DNA of 64,000 bases from an uncultured Clostridia bacterium (GCA_945787805.1 CALZID010000009.1:1-64000); one strand, 5' to 3'. Counted from the first letter of the stretch, positions 8,601-16,849 are shown. Made by a program: numbers and translations. The notes: generated by a model from the letters alone, not told the origin.

Positions 8601-8799
8601 ATTCTTGGGTATCGTTTTGCACAGATTCGTTATGATAACGGTGGAAACAGACGTCTATATGTTCGGCAGAGAACTCAATTGGTACAGTATTCTGTTCGGT
8701 GTAATTCTGACAGTTTTATTCTCATTGACAGTGAACTTCGCAATGTATTTTAAACTTAGAAAAATCGATATGATTGAATCACTTAAAAGTGTGGAATAA
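5668..8799 (+). CDS. Large FtsX-like ABC permease with extracytoplasmic coiled coil
   Basis: At 1043 residues this is a duplicated FtsX/MacB-type permease. The first membrane segment lies at about 17-38 and is followed by an extracytoplasmic region. Residues about 256-475 form a long Glu/Lys/Ala-rich coiled coil. The first FtsX core (three membrane segments) covers about 505-630, a further membrane segment lies near 675-695 with a second extracytoplasmic domain after it, and the second FtsX core fills about 910-1040. Such proteins do not import; they couple ATP hydrolysis to periplasmic or extracellular movements or to substrate expulsion. It pairs with the ATPase gene 24 nt upstream. The substrate is unknown. 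Similar large permeases with inserted coiled coils occur widely in Clostridia. Confidence 0.9.
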   Translation: MTKSLRKDFGREIKKNFSRFISILLIAALGVAFYSGIRSSMPAMQNTADKIYDAENFMDIRVVGTLGITKKDLNKIKGVQGVNMAEGSISKDFICLANSNEIVTKIISMPENINDVKVREGRFPTVYNECVVSREFLDASGLSVGDSVTFTSGNDEDVFDTLAADTYTIVGVCSSSYYLNGDMGTSNIGDGIVDGYIVIPEEAFVIDYYTTVHVLVNGAKDLNCYSDEYNEKVQEVIDGIKNISDKRCVIRFSEVRARSAEMLQSAVNDFEKAKLTAETELADSYQKLLETEAMLGDARQKFEEEKQVLANAETELPLRKQQIAEAEREIAEGEKELSRMEASYEEQKVKVQVAKDAYEQMLQDPNVTDQELEDARNALLLVTGIYDTLEKQLKAKRAELEEGKKEVEEGKKTIAEVEKVLADKSTITETEKKLTDAEIELQRGKEQYEIAKQDALDELADAQEKLSKAETDINNMEMPVWYVLDRSSVESYMSYTTDAESIGAIGTVFPIIFFIVAALVALTTMTRMVEEQRTQIGTLKALGYSKRSIASKYILYALTATLLGGIIGVLIGEYTIPTVIVSAYKMVYYNLGDRVIEFNALYGVTAVLAAIVCTVGAAYLACYKTLRGGAAELMRPEAPKAGKRIFLEKIDSIWERLDFGQKAAMRNLFRYKKRFFMTLFGVGGCMALLLVGFGIRDSVSAMATNQYGKVFQFDGIVSVDSTLTRAQRRAMLSDISDLSDVESGLQANRTMVYATNSNDAKFENEKNAYMVVPRNIDDLKQFIKLEERTGLLTELNLTDDGVIITEKYANMLGVGVGDSIFIRKGESDSFTKEVKVTGITENYIFNYIYMTPNLYQTIYNESAELNTIYIKTVDSVNVADFSEQILKINGVNTVTMNETELNNLKEVINRLYFVIVIMILAAGALAFIVLYNLNNINITERRRELATLKLLGFYDNETAAYVFRENIVLTVLGTILGIFLGIVLHRFVMITVETDVYMFGRELNWYSILFGVILTVLFSLTVNFAMYFKLRKIDMIESLKSVE

Positions 8800-8834
8800 A
8801 AGAAAATATAAAATGATAAAAAGGGGGAAGGATA

Positions 8835-10079
8835 ATGGGTTTTATAAATAATTTAGTAGAAAATATGTCTTTCAATATCGGACACGAAGAAATCGAATCG
8901 TGGCAGCAACCGAAAATAAAAAAAGCATTACACATTGAATTTGCTACAAGAAACAGTTCAAGTGCTATGATTTTTTTACCCATTGCCTGTGTACTCGCAA
9001 TTTTCATTATGACGGTCTATTCGATTGGCGTTCATTGGGAAGTCTTTGAGTTTCAACCGGAGTATGTGTTGGTCTATTTAGCGTTTTTAATAATATCTTT
9101 TGTCTTCCATTTTGTCATAAAGCACTATGCAAAAGATATAGATAAAAATGATATAAAGATTATCATAACAACAAGCTCTTTGGCAATAGTTTATTTGATT
9201 TGGGTATCATTTTTGTTATTCGTCAACAGAAATATCGAAGCATCTATTATTGTTTATTCAGCGACACTTGTTGTTATCACACAAGCTATTTATCTTTCGC
9301 CTAAATATTCTGCTTTATTCGTTACCGTAAGCACAATTCTGTTTTTATTAACAAACAATTTAAGAAACGGCGCAGATAATATGGACTTTGAAGCAAGCAT
9401 CGGTATCATCATGTTATCTTTAATATTGGTTTTAGTTTCAAACAGCCGTTATTGCAACCGATGCCGAGCCGTCTGTAACGAAGTGCTCATCGCCCAACAG
9501 AATCAGCAGCTTGACGAAATGATTAAAGAGCTGCAAGAGCAAAAGACTATGCTTGAAAAAACAAACGAAGAGCTTAACAGCGCCTATGTTCGTGACAGTA
9601 TGACGGGGCTGTATAACCGTTGGTATTGGAACAAGATGTTTGAAACAACCTTTGAAGAATGTAAAGCGGCTGAAAATCTGACGGCAATTTATATGATTGA
9701 TGTAGATGATTTTAAAACCATAAACGATACCTTGGGACATACAATGGGTGATAAATGCCTTGTTGCAATTTCTGAAGTTCTCAGAAGAGAAACAAAGAAT
9801 ATTGATAATTGCAATATTTACAGAATGGGCGGCGAAGAATTTGTCATTTTATGTAGGGATATTGACAAGGCGAATGCAATAAAACTTGCAGACGGAGTTT
9901 TAAAAGGTGTTCAAAACATCAAAATTATGGGACTCAATAGGATGCTAACGGTCAGCATAGGTGTACATATCCAAAAGGTTGAAAACCATAACGATATTGA
10001 AGAATATGTTGTCAAAGCCGATATGGCTATGTATGAATCGAAAAATACGGGCAAAAACAAAATTACATTGTCATTTTAA
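8835..10079 (+). CDS. Membrane-bound diguanylate cyclase (GGDEF)
   Basis: The protein makes cyclic di-GMP from two GTP. The N-terminal half has about six hydrophobic segments (residues 45-210) as a sensor or anchor. A short coiled coil follows (about 220-250), then a GGDEF domain (about 255-414). The active-site motif is GGEEF at 332-336, and the metal/nucleotide residues of the DVDDFKTIND segment are present, so the enzyme is probably active. The RxxD inhibitory site expected nine residues before GGEEF is not there, so product inhibition through that site is unlikely. AGGGGGAAGG precedes the ATG. It follows the ABC permease by 35 nt and may be co-transcribed with it. No c-di-GMP receptor is evident in the window. 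Confidence 0.92.
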   Translation: MGFINNLVENMSFNIGHEEIESWQQPKIKKALHIEFATRNSSSAMIFLPIACVLAIFIMTVYSIGVHWEVFEFQPEYVLVYLAFLIISFVFHFVIKHYAKDIDKNDIKIIITTSSLAIVYLIWVSFLLFVNRNIEASIIVYSATLVVITQAIYLSPKYSALFVTVSTILFLLTNNLRNGADNMDFEASIGIIMLSLILVLVSNSRYCNRCRAVCNEVLIAQQNQQLDEMIKELQEQKTMLEKTNEELNSAYVRDSMTGLYNRWYWNKMFETTFEECKAAENLTAIYMIDVDDFKTINDTLGHTMGDKCLVAISEVLRRETKNIDNCNIYRMGGEEFVILCRDIDKANAIKLADGVLKGVQNIKIMGLNRMLTVSIGVHIQKVENHNDIEEYVVKADMAMYESKNTGKNKITLSF

Positions 10080-10091
10080 GGAGAAATAAAA

Positions 10092-10685
10092 ATGTTTCAT
10101 CAGTTAAACGCACCCGTTCAAGGTGATATGATTGCAACTCTTAAAACTAATATGGGAGAAATCAAAATCAAGCTTTTCCCCGAATTTGCGCCAAAGGCAG
10201 TTGAGAATTTCACAACTCACGCAAAAAACGGATATTATGACGGACTGATTTTTCACCGTGTAATCAACGACTTTATGATTCAGGGCGGCGACCCGCTGGG
10301 TACCGGTACGGGCGGTGAAAGTATTTGGGGACACTCATTTGAAGACGAGTTCACAGGCGAGCTTCATAATATTCGGGGTGCATTGTCAATGGCGAATGCA
10401 GGACCCAACACAAACGGAAGTCAGTTTTTTATTGTTCAGGCAAAAGAAGTACCCGAAGATTTGCTGGACCAGATGAGAAGCGCCCGTGAAGACCTTTTCC
10501 CGACGGAGTGCATAGAGGCTTATGAAAAAAACGGCGGAACACCCTGGCTTGATTTTCGTCACACGGTTTTCGGTCAAGTTTTTGAAGGAATGGATGTTGT
10601 TGATGCAATCGCAAAAGTCCCAGCAGACTATTTCAACAACAAGCCGAAAGAAGATGTAATCATCGAAACAATTATTATCGAATAA
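10092..10685 (+). CDS. Cyclophilin-type peptidyl-prolyl cis-trans isomerase
   Basis: This 197-residue cytoplasmic proline isomerase lacks a signal peptide. Family motifs are [19 protein letters not shown] at the start, [15 protein letters not shown] (catalytic Arg and the Gln of the active site), the [15 protein letters not shown] segment and a late [16 protein letters not shown] stretch of about 35 residues around 120-150 ([20 protein letters not shown]) is an insertion relative to minimal cyclophilins. The RBS AAGGAG lies 7 nt before the ATG. It follows the cyclase gene closely, and a terminator ends the unit. Confidence 0.92.
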   Translation: MFHQLNAPVQGDMIATLKTNMGEIKIKLFPEFAPKAVENFTTHAKNGYYDGLIFHRVINDFMIQGGDPLGTGTGGESIWGHSFEDEFTGELHNIRGALSMANAGPNTNGSQFFIVQAKEVPEDLLDQMRSAREDLFPTECIEAYEKNGGTPWLDFRHTVFGQVFEGMDVVDAIAKVPADYFNNKPKEDVIIETIIIE

Positions 10686-10687
10686 TC

Positions 10688-10714
10688 AAAAGGCAGGGGA
10701 AACTCTGCCTTTTT
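10688..10714 (+). terminator. Intrinsic terminator after the cyclophilin gene
   Basis: AAAAGGCAG pairs with CTGCCTTTT around an 8-nt loop and is followed by Ts. It ends 12 nt before the next start. Confidence 0.85.
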
Positions 10715-10726
10715 CGGAGAAAAATT

Positions 10727-12022
10727 ATGCTATTTAAAAATATCTCAATAATAAGCGAAGACCTCCATATACAAAATAATATGTATGTGGGTGTAAAGAA
10801 CGATAGAATAGAATATATCGGCACAGAAAAACCTGTGGAAAACTATGGCGAAGAGTATGACGGTAATGCCAAGATACTTTCGTCGGGATTTGTAAATCTT
10901 CACACTCATTCACCGATGACTCTTCTTCGGGGCTATGCCGAAAATCTGCCCCTTGACCGATGGCTCAACGAAAAGGTGTTTCCTTTTGAAGACAGACTTA
11001 ATTGTGACAGAGCATATTACGGTACAATGCTTTCAATAGCCGAAATGTTAAGCTGCGGCACGACATCCTTTACCGATATGTATTTCTTCGGTGACGGTGT
11101 AATGAAAGCGGTAATCGACAGTAAAGCTAAAACAAATTTCGGCCGCTCAATTGTATCTTTTGTTGACGAAGATATTACTAAAAACGAAAGATTTCAAGAA
11201 GGCGTTTATTTAGCGGAAAAATATCATAATACAGAAAACGGAAAAATCAAAATTGATATGAGTCTTCATGCCGAATATACCAACAGGCTTTCAATTATCG
11301 AGCAGTTCGGTGAATATACAAACGGTAAAGACTATATAAATCATATTCATTTGTCCGAAACAAAAGCAGAACACGAAAACTGCATAGCAAAATACGGCAA
11401 AACGCCTACCCGTCTTTTTTATGATGCAAAGATACTTAACAGCCCCACAATTCTCGCTCATTGTGTATGGGCAAGTGATGAAGATTTAGATATCTTCAAA
11501 GAAACGGGCGTAACGGTGGCGCATTGTCCCGCAAGCAATTTGAAGCTCGGCAACGGTGTATGCGACACTTACAAAATGCTTCAAAAGGGTATAAATATCG
11601 GTCTGGGCACCGATTCTGCCGCAAGTAATAACGGACTTGATATTATGCGAGATATGTATTTAGCGGCAATTTTGCCGAAGGGTATGAATTATCAGCCGGA
11701 TATTGTTACGCCGCAAGATGTCTATAAAATGGCAACAGTAAACGGATATAAAGCGCAGGGCAGAAATGATTGCGGTGTAATAAAAGTCGGCAATAAAGCA
11801 GATTTAATTGTCCTTGATATGTCAACGCCCAATATGTATCCCGATTTTGATGTATTCAATAATATAGTATATTCCGCAAATAACAGTAATGTAGTGCTCA
11901 CAATGGTTGACGGTGAAGTCCTTTACAAAAACGGAGAATTTACAACTATTGATGTTGAAAAAATGGGCTATGAAGTGAGCAGACTCGTCCGTGAAGTCGC
12001 AAATGAGGTAAATACAAAATGA
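10727..12022 (+). CDS. mtaD: 5-methylthioadenosine/S-adenosylhomocysteine deaminase family amidohydrolase
   Basis: A cytoplasmic zinc amidohydrolase that deaminates adenosine-type nucleosides (methylthioadenosine, S-adenosylhomocysteine, 5'-deoxyadenosine) to the inosine forms. The metal ligands are the HTH motif (H59, H61) in the segment VNLHTHSPMTLLRG. The substrate region HLSETKAEHEN follows, then a LAHCVWA histidine and the metal-binding Asp in GTDSAASNN. At 431 residues it has the family length. It is the first gene of a three-gene operon, overlapping punA by ATGA. With that phosphorylase and MtnA it forms a route from MTA to methylthioribulose-1-phosphate. Exact substrate preference within the family cannot be read from the sequence. 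Confidence 0.88.
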   Translation: MLFKNISIISEDLHIQNNMYVGVKNDRIEYIGTEKPVENYGEEYDGNAKILSSGFVNLHTHSPMTLLRGYAENLPLDRWLNEKVFPFEDRLNCDRAYYGTMLSIAEMLSCGTTSFTDMYFFGDGVMKAVIDSKAKTNFGRSIVSFVDEDITKNERFQEGVYLAEKYHNTENGKIKIDMSLHAEYTNRLSIIEQFGEYTNGKDYINHIHLSETKAEHENCIAKYGKTPTRLFYDAKILNSPTILAHCVWASDEDLDIFKETGVTVAHCPASNLKLGNGVCDTYKMLQKGINIGLGTDSAASNNGLDIMRDMYLAAILPKGMNYQPDIVTPQDVYKMATVNGYKAQGRNDCGVIKVGNKADLIVLDMSTPNMYPDFDVFNNIVYSANNSNVVLTMVDGEVLYKNGEFTTIDVEKMGYEVSRLVREVANEVNTK

Positions 12023-12822
12023 TTGAAAAAGCAGTTGAATTTATAAAATCAAAAATTTCGGATAATTATGAAATCGGCATTATTTTAGGCAGCGGTCTGG
12101 GCACATTGGGCGAAAAAATTCAAAACCCTCAATATGTGGATTATTCCGATATTCCGAGCTTTCCCGTGTCAACCGCACCGGGACATATCGGTAGATTTAT
12201 CTTCGGCACACTTAACGGTAAAAAGGTTATGTGTATGCAGGGCAGAATTCATCTCTATGAAGGTTATCCCGTAAACAGCGTTGTAATGCCAATCCGTGTT
12301 ATGAAAATGATGGGTGTTAAAAAACTCATCGTTACAAATGCGGCAGGGGGTATCAACGAAAGCTTTAATGTGGGTGATATAATGGTAATTACCGACCATA
12401 TAAATTTTACGGGACAAAACTGTCTTATAGGTAAAAATGACGATAGATTCGGTTGCCGTTTTCCCGATATGAGCTTCGGCTATTCACCCGAACTCTCAAA
12501 AATTGCATTTGACTGTGCCGAAAAATTAGGTATGAAACTCAGAAAGGGAGTTTATATCGGTTGCACAGGGCCTTCCTATGAAACTCCCGCAGAAATCCGT
12601 GCCTTTCGTATGATGGGGGCAGATACAGTGGGTATGTCAACCGTCCAAGAAGTGATTGCCGCAAATCATTGCGGTATTGATGTGCTGGGCTTTTCCCTTG
12701 TTTCAAACAAAGCCGCAGGGCTTTCGGGCGAAAGGCTTACCGAAGAAGAAGTGCTCACTATCGGCAGACAAAAAAGCGAAGAAATGCAAACACTCATAAC
12801 CGAAATTGTAGGTGAATTTTAA
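12019..12822 (+). CDS. punA: Purine nucleoside phosphorylase (PNP-I, inosine/guanosine type)
   Basis: The enzyme splits purine nucleosides with phosphate to the free base and ribose-1-phosphate (here probably 5-substituted inosine to hypoxanthine plus 5-substituted ribose-1-phosphate). Family motifs are GSGLGTL near residue 23 (phosphate site), [28 protein letters not shown] and the [13 protein letters not shown] stretch with the base-binding SNKAAG near 233. The late Asn (in SNKAAG) is typical of 6-oxopurine phosphorylases and fits deamination by the upstream enzyme. At 267 residues it is full length. Its start overlaps the upstream stop (ATGA) and its stop overlaps the mtnA start (TAATG), so all three are coupled. 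Confidence 0.9.
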   Translation: MIEKAVEFIKSKISDNYEIGIILGSGLGTLGEKIQNPQYVDYSDIPSFPVSTAPGHIGRFIFGTLNGKKVMCMQGRIHLYEGYPVNSVVMPIRVMKMMGVKKLIVTNAAGGINESFNVGDIMVITDHINFTGQNCLIGKNDDRFGCRFPDMSFGYSPELSKIAFDCAEKLGMKLRKGVYIGCTGPSYETPAEIRAFRMMGADTVGMSTVQEVIAANHCGIDVLGFSLVSNKAAGLSGERLTEEEVLTIGRQKSEEMQTLITEIVGEF

Positions 12823-13853
12823 TGCTTTTAAACGGTGCAACAGTGGGCTTTGATACTGCGAATAATCAAGCGGTATTCATCGACCAAACACTTTTACCAA
12901 ATGAATATACAGAAATCTCCACCGACGATTTTGATGAAATTTATAATGCAATAAAATTTTTGAAGGTCCGCGGCGCACCCGCAATCGGTGTGTTTACCGC
13001 AATAAGTCTTGCTGTGCTTGTGAATAAAAGCAAGGCAAATAAATATGAAGAACTATTTGCAGAGTTAAAGAATTATGCAGATAAATTCATTTCGTGCAGA
13101 CCAACCGCAGTCAATCTTAAATGGGCAACCGAAGAAATGCTCAAAGCCGCAAAAGAATGTAATGCAGATAATTTCAAAGAAGCTCTAACCCAAAAAGCAA
13201 TTGAGATATTAGAAGAAGATATTGTGGTTTGTCGCAAAATCGGTGAATACGGTGCAGAAATTCTTAAAGATTGCAATTCTGTTCTCACTCATTGTAATGC
13301 AGGCAGACTTGCAACCGTAAAATACGGCACAGCCCTTTCACCTATATATGTGGCAAAAGAGAACGGACATAATATAAAGGTATTTGCCGATGAAACCCGT
13401 CCGCTTTTGCAAGGCGCAAGACTTACAGCCTTTGAGCTTTGTGAAGCAGATATAGACACAACCGTTATCTGTGATAATATGGCGTCATTTGTTATGAAAA
13501 AAGGACTTGTTGATGCGGTATTGGTAGGCTGTGACCGAGTAGCCTTAAACGGAGATACTGCTAATAAAATCGGTACAAGCGGTGTTGCAATTCTTGCGAA
13601 ATACTATAATATTCCCGTGTTTGTGTGTATGCCTTTTTCAACATTTGATAAGAATATCAAAACAGGCGATGACATAATTATTGAAATGCGAAACGGTGAC
13701 GAAATAGGGAATATGTGGTATGAAAAGAAAATGATTCCCCAAAACGCAAAAACTTTAAATCCCGCATTTGATGTGACCGACCACAGTCTTATCACCGCCT
13801 TTATTACGGAAAAAGGTGTAATAAAACCCAATGAAATAAAAAAATATATTTAA
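12822..13853 (+). CDS. mtnA: S-methyl-5-thioribose-1-phosphate isomerase
   Basis: It isomerises 5-methylthioribose-1-phosphate (or 5-deoxyribose-1-phosphate) to the ribulose form. Motifs are KVRGAPAIG (49-57), the catalytic Cys158 in [28 protein letters not shown] (190-202) and the catalytic Asp238 in [11 protein letters not shown]. These two residues separate it from non-catalytic eIF2B-like relatives. At 343 residues it is full length. It is the third gene of the operon. None of the usual downstream methionine-salvage genes (mtnB to mtnE) and no class II aldolase follow; an alcohol dehydrogenase with its own promoter comes next. Confidence 0.92.
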   Translation: MLLNGATVGFDTANNQAVFIDQTLLPNEYTEISTDDFDEIYNAIKFLKVRGAPAIGVFTAISLAVLVNKSKANKYEELFAELKNYADKFISCRPTAVNLKWATEEMLKAAKECNADNFKEALTQKAIEILEEDIVVCRKIGEYGAEILKDCNSVLTHCNAGRLATVKYGTALSPIYVAKENGHNIKVFADETRPLLQGARLTAFELCEADIDTTVICDNMASFVMKKGLVDAVLVGCDRVALNGDTANKIGTSGVAILAKYYNIPVFVCMPFSTFDKNIKTGDDIIIEMRNGDEIGNMWYEKKMIPQNAKTLNPAFDVTDHSLITAFITEKGVIKPNEIKKYI

Positions 13854-13858
13854 ACAAC

Positions 13859-13897
13859 AAAATCCCCCATATTTTTATTGAAATTTGCGGGGATTTA
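13859..13897 (+). terminator. Terminator after mtnA
   Basis: AATCCCC (13861-13867) pairs with GGGGATT (13889-13895) around an AT-rich loop and is followed by TATTG. The T-tract is weak. The hairpin overlaps the next promoter. Confidence 0.55.
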
Positions 13898-13906
13898 TTG
13901 TATAAT
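13878..13906 (+). promoter_or_regulatory. Sigma-A promoter of the fucO-like gene
   Basis: TTGAAA (13878-13883) and TATAAT (13901-13906) are spaced by 17 bp. The spacer contains the right arm of the mtnA terminator. Confidence 0.75.
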
Positions 13907-13950
13907 AACATTGTTAAAAAAATATCATATTTTTTAGGAGGAATTTTATT

Positions 13951-15099
13951 ATGGCAAACCGTTTTGTACTTAACGAAACATCTTATCACGGCAAGGGCGC
14001 TATCAGTGCAATTGCTGACGAAATCAAAGCAAGAGGCTTTAAAAAGGCTTTTGTTTGTTCAGACCCTGACCTTATCAAATTTAATGTTACTAAAAAAGTA
14101 ACAGATATTCTTGACGGGGCAAATATTCCTTATGAAATTTATTCAAACATTAAACCAAACCCGACAATTGAAAATGTTCAAACAGGTGTTGAAGCATTTA
14201 AAAATGCAGGCACAGACTGTATCGTAGCAATCGGCGGCGGTTCTTCAATGGACACGGCAAAAGCAATCGGTATTATTATCACAAACCCTGAATTCTCAGA
14301 TGTTCGTTCCCTTGAAGGTGTTGCACCTACAAAGAACCCATGTGTACCGATTATCGCAGTTCCGACAACAGCGGGCACCGCTGCCGAAGTTACAATCAAC
14401 TATGTTATTACCGACGCAGAAAAAGACAGAAAGATGGTTTGTGTTGATGTTCACGACATTCCGGTAGTAGCAGTTGTTGACCCCGATATGATGGCATCAA
14501 TGCCAAAGGGACTTACAGCCGCAACAGGTATGGATGCTCTCACTCACGCTATTGAAGGCTACATTACAAAAGGCGCTTGGGAGCTTTCGGATATGTTCCA
14601 TATCAAAGCAATTGAAATTATAGCAAAATCACTTCGCGGCGCAGTTGAAAATACGGACGAAGGCAGAGAGGGTATGGCTCTCGGTCAGTATATCGCAGGT
14701 ATGGGCTTCTCTAATGTAGGACTCGGTATCGTTCACTCAATGGCACACCCGCTCGGCGCTCTCTATGACACACCCCACGGTGTTGCAAATGCTATTATTC
14801 TTCCCACAGTTATGGAGTACAACGCTCCTGCAACAGGTGAAAAATACAGAGATATTGCAAAGGCAATGGGTGTAGAAAATGTTGACGCTATGAGCCTTGA
14901 AGCTGCAAGAAAGGCTGCAATTGACGCAGTTAAACAATTATCTGTTGATGTCGGAATTCCGACAAACCTTAAAGAAATTGTTAAGGCAGAAGATGTTGAC
15001 TTCCTTAGCCAATCAGCATTTGACGATGCTTGCCGTCCCGGTAATCCGAGAGATACAAGCGTTGCAGAAATCAAAGAACTCTATCTTTCACTTATGTAA
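13951..15099 (+). CDS. fucO: Iron-dependent alcohol dehydrogenase, lactaldehyde reductase (FucO) type
   Basis: A group III, Fe-dependent NAD(H) alcohol dehydrogenase of 382 residues. It is strikingly like E. coli FucO along its whole length, beginning MANR-LNET. The nucleotide loop is GGGSSMD (95-101). The iron ligands by alignment with FucO are D195, H199, H262 and H276. The family reduces lactaldehyde to 1,2-propanediol and accepts other short aldehydes. No fucose or rhamnose genes are nearby. Because it follows the MtaD-PNP-MtnA operon, reduction of acetaldehyde or methylthioacetaldehyde arising from that pathway is a possible role. AGGAGG lies 8 nt before the ATG. Confidence 0.9.
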   Translation: MANRFVLNETSYHGKGAISAIADEIKARGFKKAFVCSDPDLIKFNVTKKVTDILDGANIPYEIYSNIKPNPTIENVQTGVEAFKNAGTDCIVAIGGGSSMDTAKAIGIIITNPEFSDVRSLEGVAPTKNPCVPIIAVPTTAGTAAEVTINYVITDAEKDRKMVCVDVHDIPVVAVVDPDMMASMPKGLTAATGMDALTHAIEGYITKGAWELSDMFHIKAIEIIAKSLRGAVENTDEGREGMALGQYIAGMGFSNVGLGIVHSMAHPLGALYDTPHGVANAIILPTVMEYNAPATGEKYRDIAKAMGVENVDAMSLEAARKAAIDAVKQLSVDVGIPTNLKEIVKAEDVDFLSQSAFDDACRPGNPRDTSVAEIKELYLSLM

Positions 15100-15101
15100 T
15101 T

Positions 15102-15438
15102 TCAACAAAGATTTTATGGGACTGTAAAAGTGCGGCTTTGGGGTCTCTCAATTAGGGATTTAACAGCCTTAAATCAATGATTTTGGCACAGAACATCGTT
15201 AAAATGCTTGAAATCCGTCAGGATTCCTACGCATTTATGCCTCGTTCTGCACTCAAACTTATAAGATTTAAGGTGCAAGGCAGTTTTAATCCATATAATT
15301 TTCGTTTAGACAAAATGATAAAAGCCTCGCAAGGCTGACGCCTTGTGAGGCTTTTTCGTGAAGTATTAACGGAAAGGATAGGATTAAAACCTATTAAATC
15401 CCTAACTGAGAGACCCCTTTGCAGTCCCTTTTTGTTGA
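15102..15438. mobile_element. Non-coding nested inverted-repeat element (MITE-like)
   Basis: This region of about 337 bp has no gene but strong layered inverted repeats. The outer arms are TCAACAAA (15102-15109) against TTTGTTGA (15431-15438), then GGGACTG (15118-15124) against CAGTCCC (15422-15428). A 24-bp arm at 15140-15163 then pairs with 15394-15417 with one mismatch. Inside are two separate hairpins. The first is closed by CCTTAAATC (15167-15175) and GATTTAAGG (15265-15273) and contains CAGAAC/GTTCTG and AATCC/GGATT. The second is the terminator-like stem at 15321-15356. Long terminal inverted repeats without an ORF fit a MITE. A structured RNA or an oversized transcription boundary is the alternative. 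No target duplication is clear. Confidence 0.65.
15321..15356 (+). terminator. Strong terminator hairpin inside the inverted-repeat element
   Basis: A 14-bp stem (AAAGCCTCGCAAGG / CCTTGTGAGGCTTT, one wobble pair) with a 6-nt loop is followed by Ts. It would stop transcription coming from the fucO-like gene. Confidence 0.85.
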
Positions 15439-15462
15439 CAACTAAAAAAACAATGGTATAAT
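15435..15462 (+). promoter_or_regulatory. Consensus sigma-A promoter of glnA
   Basis: TTGACA (15435-15440) and TATAAT (15457-15462) are spaced by 16 bp, both perfect consensus. The -35 overlaps the last bases of the inverted-repeat element. No TnrA/GlnR-type palindrome was recognised. Confidence 0.88.
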
Positions 15463-15520
15463 ATAACTATTATTATGGGTATTTATATGTATAAACACTC
15501 ATAGAAAGGCGGTAACTCCA

Positions 15521-16843
15521 ATGAGCTACACAGTTGATGACATTCTTAAAATTACGAAAGAAAAGAATATTAAGTTTTTAAGATTGCAGTTTACCGATAT
15601 TTTCGGTCAAATGAAAAACATTGCAATAACTGAAAATATGTTCGGAAAAGTGCTCACCGAAGGTCAGATGTTTGACGGCTCATCAATTGAAGGCTTTGTT
15701 CGTATTGATGAAAGCGATATGTACTTAAAGCCCGACCTTGACACATTCACAATTCTCCCTTGGAAAGAAGCAACCGCAAGAGTAATTTGTGATGTTTACA
15801 GTGCTGATAAAGAAACTCCCTTTATGGGTGACCCGCGCCATGTTCTCCGTTCGGTAATTGAAGAAGCCGCAGAAATGGGCTATTCAATCAATGTGGGGCC
15901 TGAATGTGAATTTTTCCTTTTCAAGCTTGATGAAGACGGCAGAGCAACAACTAAGACAAATGACGCTGTGGGCTATTTCGATATCGGTCCTGCCGATGAC
16001 GGTGAACAGTGCCGTAATGATATTTGCGTTGCATTACAGCAGATGAATTATGAAATCGAAGCGTCCCACCACGAATGTGCGGAAGGTCAGCATGAAATAG
16101 ACTTCAAATTCGTTGAAGCACTTGAAGCGGCAGACAAGGTTGTTACTTTCAAGCATGTTGTAAAAACTTATGCACGCCGTAACGGACTTCATGCAACATT
16201 TATGCCAAAACCGATTTACGGTGCGGCAGGTAACGGTATGCACACCAATCTTTCACTTATGAAAGACGGTAAAAACGCATTTTATAACCCTGACGATAAA
16301 TACGGGCTCAGCGATACGGCATATCAGTTTATTGCGGGTGTTCTTCACCATATTAAAGCAATTACCTGTGTTGCAAATCCGCTTGTAAACTCATATAAGA
16401 GATTAGTGCCTGGCTTTGAAGCACCTGTTTATATCTCTTGGTCGGCTTCCAACCGTTCGGCACTCGTCAGAGTTCCGGCGGCAAGGGGAATGGCAACAAG
16501 AGTTGAGCTTCGTTCAGCGGACCCGTCCTGTAACCCATATCTTGAAATGGCGCTTTGTATTGCCGCAGGCCTTGACGGAATAAAAAAAGGTATGAAAGCC
16601 CCCGAAGGTATCACAACAAATATTTATGATATGACTTCTGCTGAACGCAAAGAAAAGGGCATTGAAAATCTTCCCAGCACATTGCAAGAAGCAACAAGAG
16701 AATTTGAAAAGAGCGAGTTTGTAAAAGAAGTTCTCGGCGAACACATCTTCACAAAATACCTTGCAGGTAAAAAACATGAGTGGAGAAACTATACCACAAG
16801 AGTACATCAGTGGGAAATTGACGAATATCTTTCAAAGTATTAA
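15521..16843 (+). CDS. glnA: Glutamine synthetase type I
   Basis: It makes glutamine from glutamate, ammonia and ATP and is the main ammonium-assimilating enzyme, a cytoplasmic dodecamer. Clear motifs are the N-terminal beta-grasp domain with FTDIFGQMKN (27-36), the DGSSIEGF loop (about 64-71), the ATP/metal segment EGQHEIDFKF, the KPIYGAAGNGMHTNLS glutamate-site stretch, the flap region and NRSALVRVPA. At 440 residues it fits the GSI-alpha (Bacillus-like) form. The KPNPYLE-type adenylylation Tyr loop of enteric enzymes is not evident. It is a single-gene unit with its own promoter and terminator, downstream of the inverted-repeat element. Confidence 0.96.
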   Translation: MSYTVDDILKITKEKNIKFLRLQFTDIFGQMKNIAITENMFGKVLTEGQMFDGSSIEGFVRIDESDMYLKPDLDTFTILPWKEATARVICDVYSADKETPFMGDPRHVLRSVIEEAAEMGYSINVGPECEFFLFKLDEDGRATTKTNDAVGYFDIGPADDGEQCRNDICVALQQMNYEIEASHHECAEGQHEIDFKFVEALEAADKVVTFKHVVKTYARRNGLHATFMPKPIYGAAGNGMHTNLSLMKDGKNAFYNPDDKYGLSDTAYQFIAGVLHHIKAITCVANPLVNSYKRLVPGFEAPVYISWSASNRSALVRVPAARGMATRVELRSADPSCNPYLEMALCIAAGLDGIKKGMKAPEGITTNIYDMTSAERKEKGIENLPSTLQEATREFEKSEFVKEVLGEHIFTKYLAGKKHEWRNYTTRVHQWEIDEYLSKY

Positions 16844-16849
16844 AAAATA

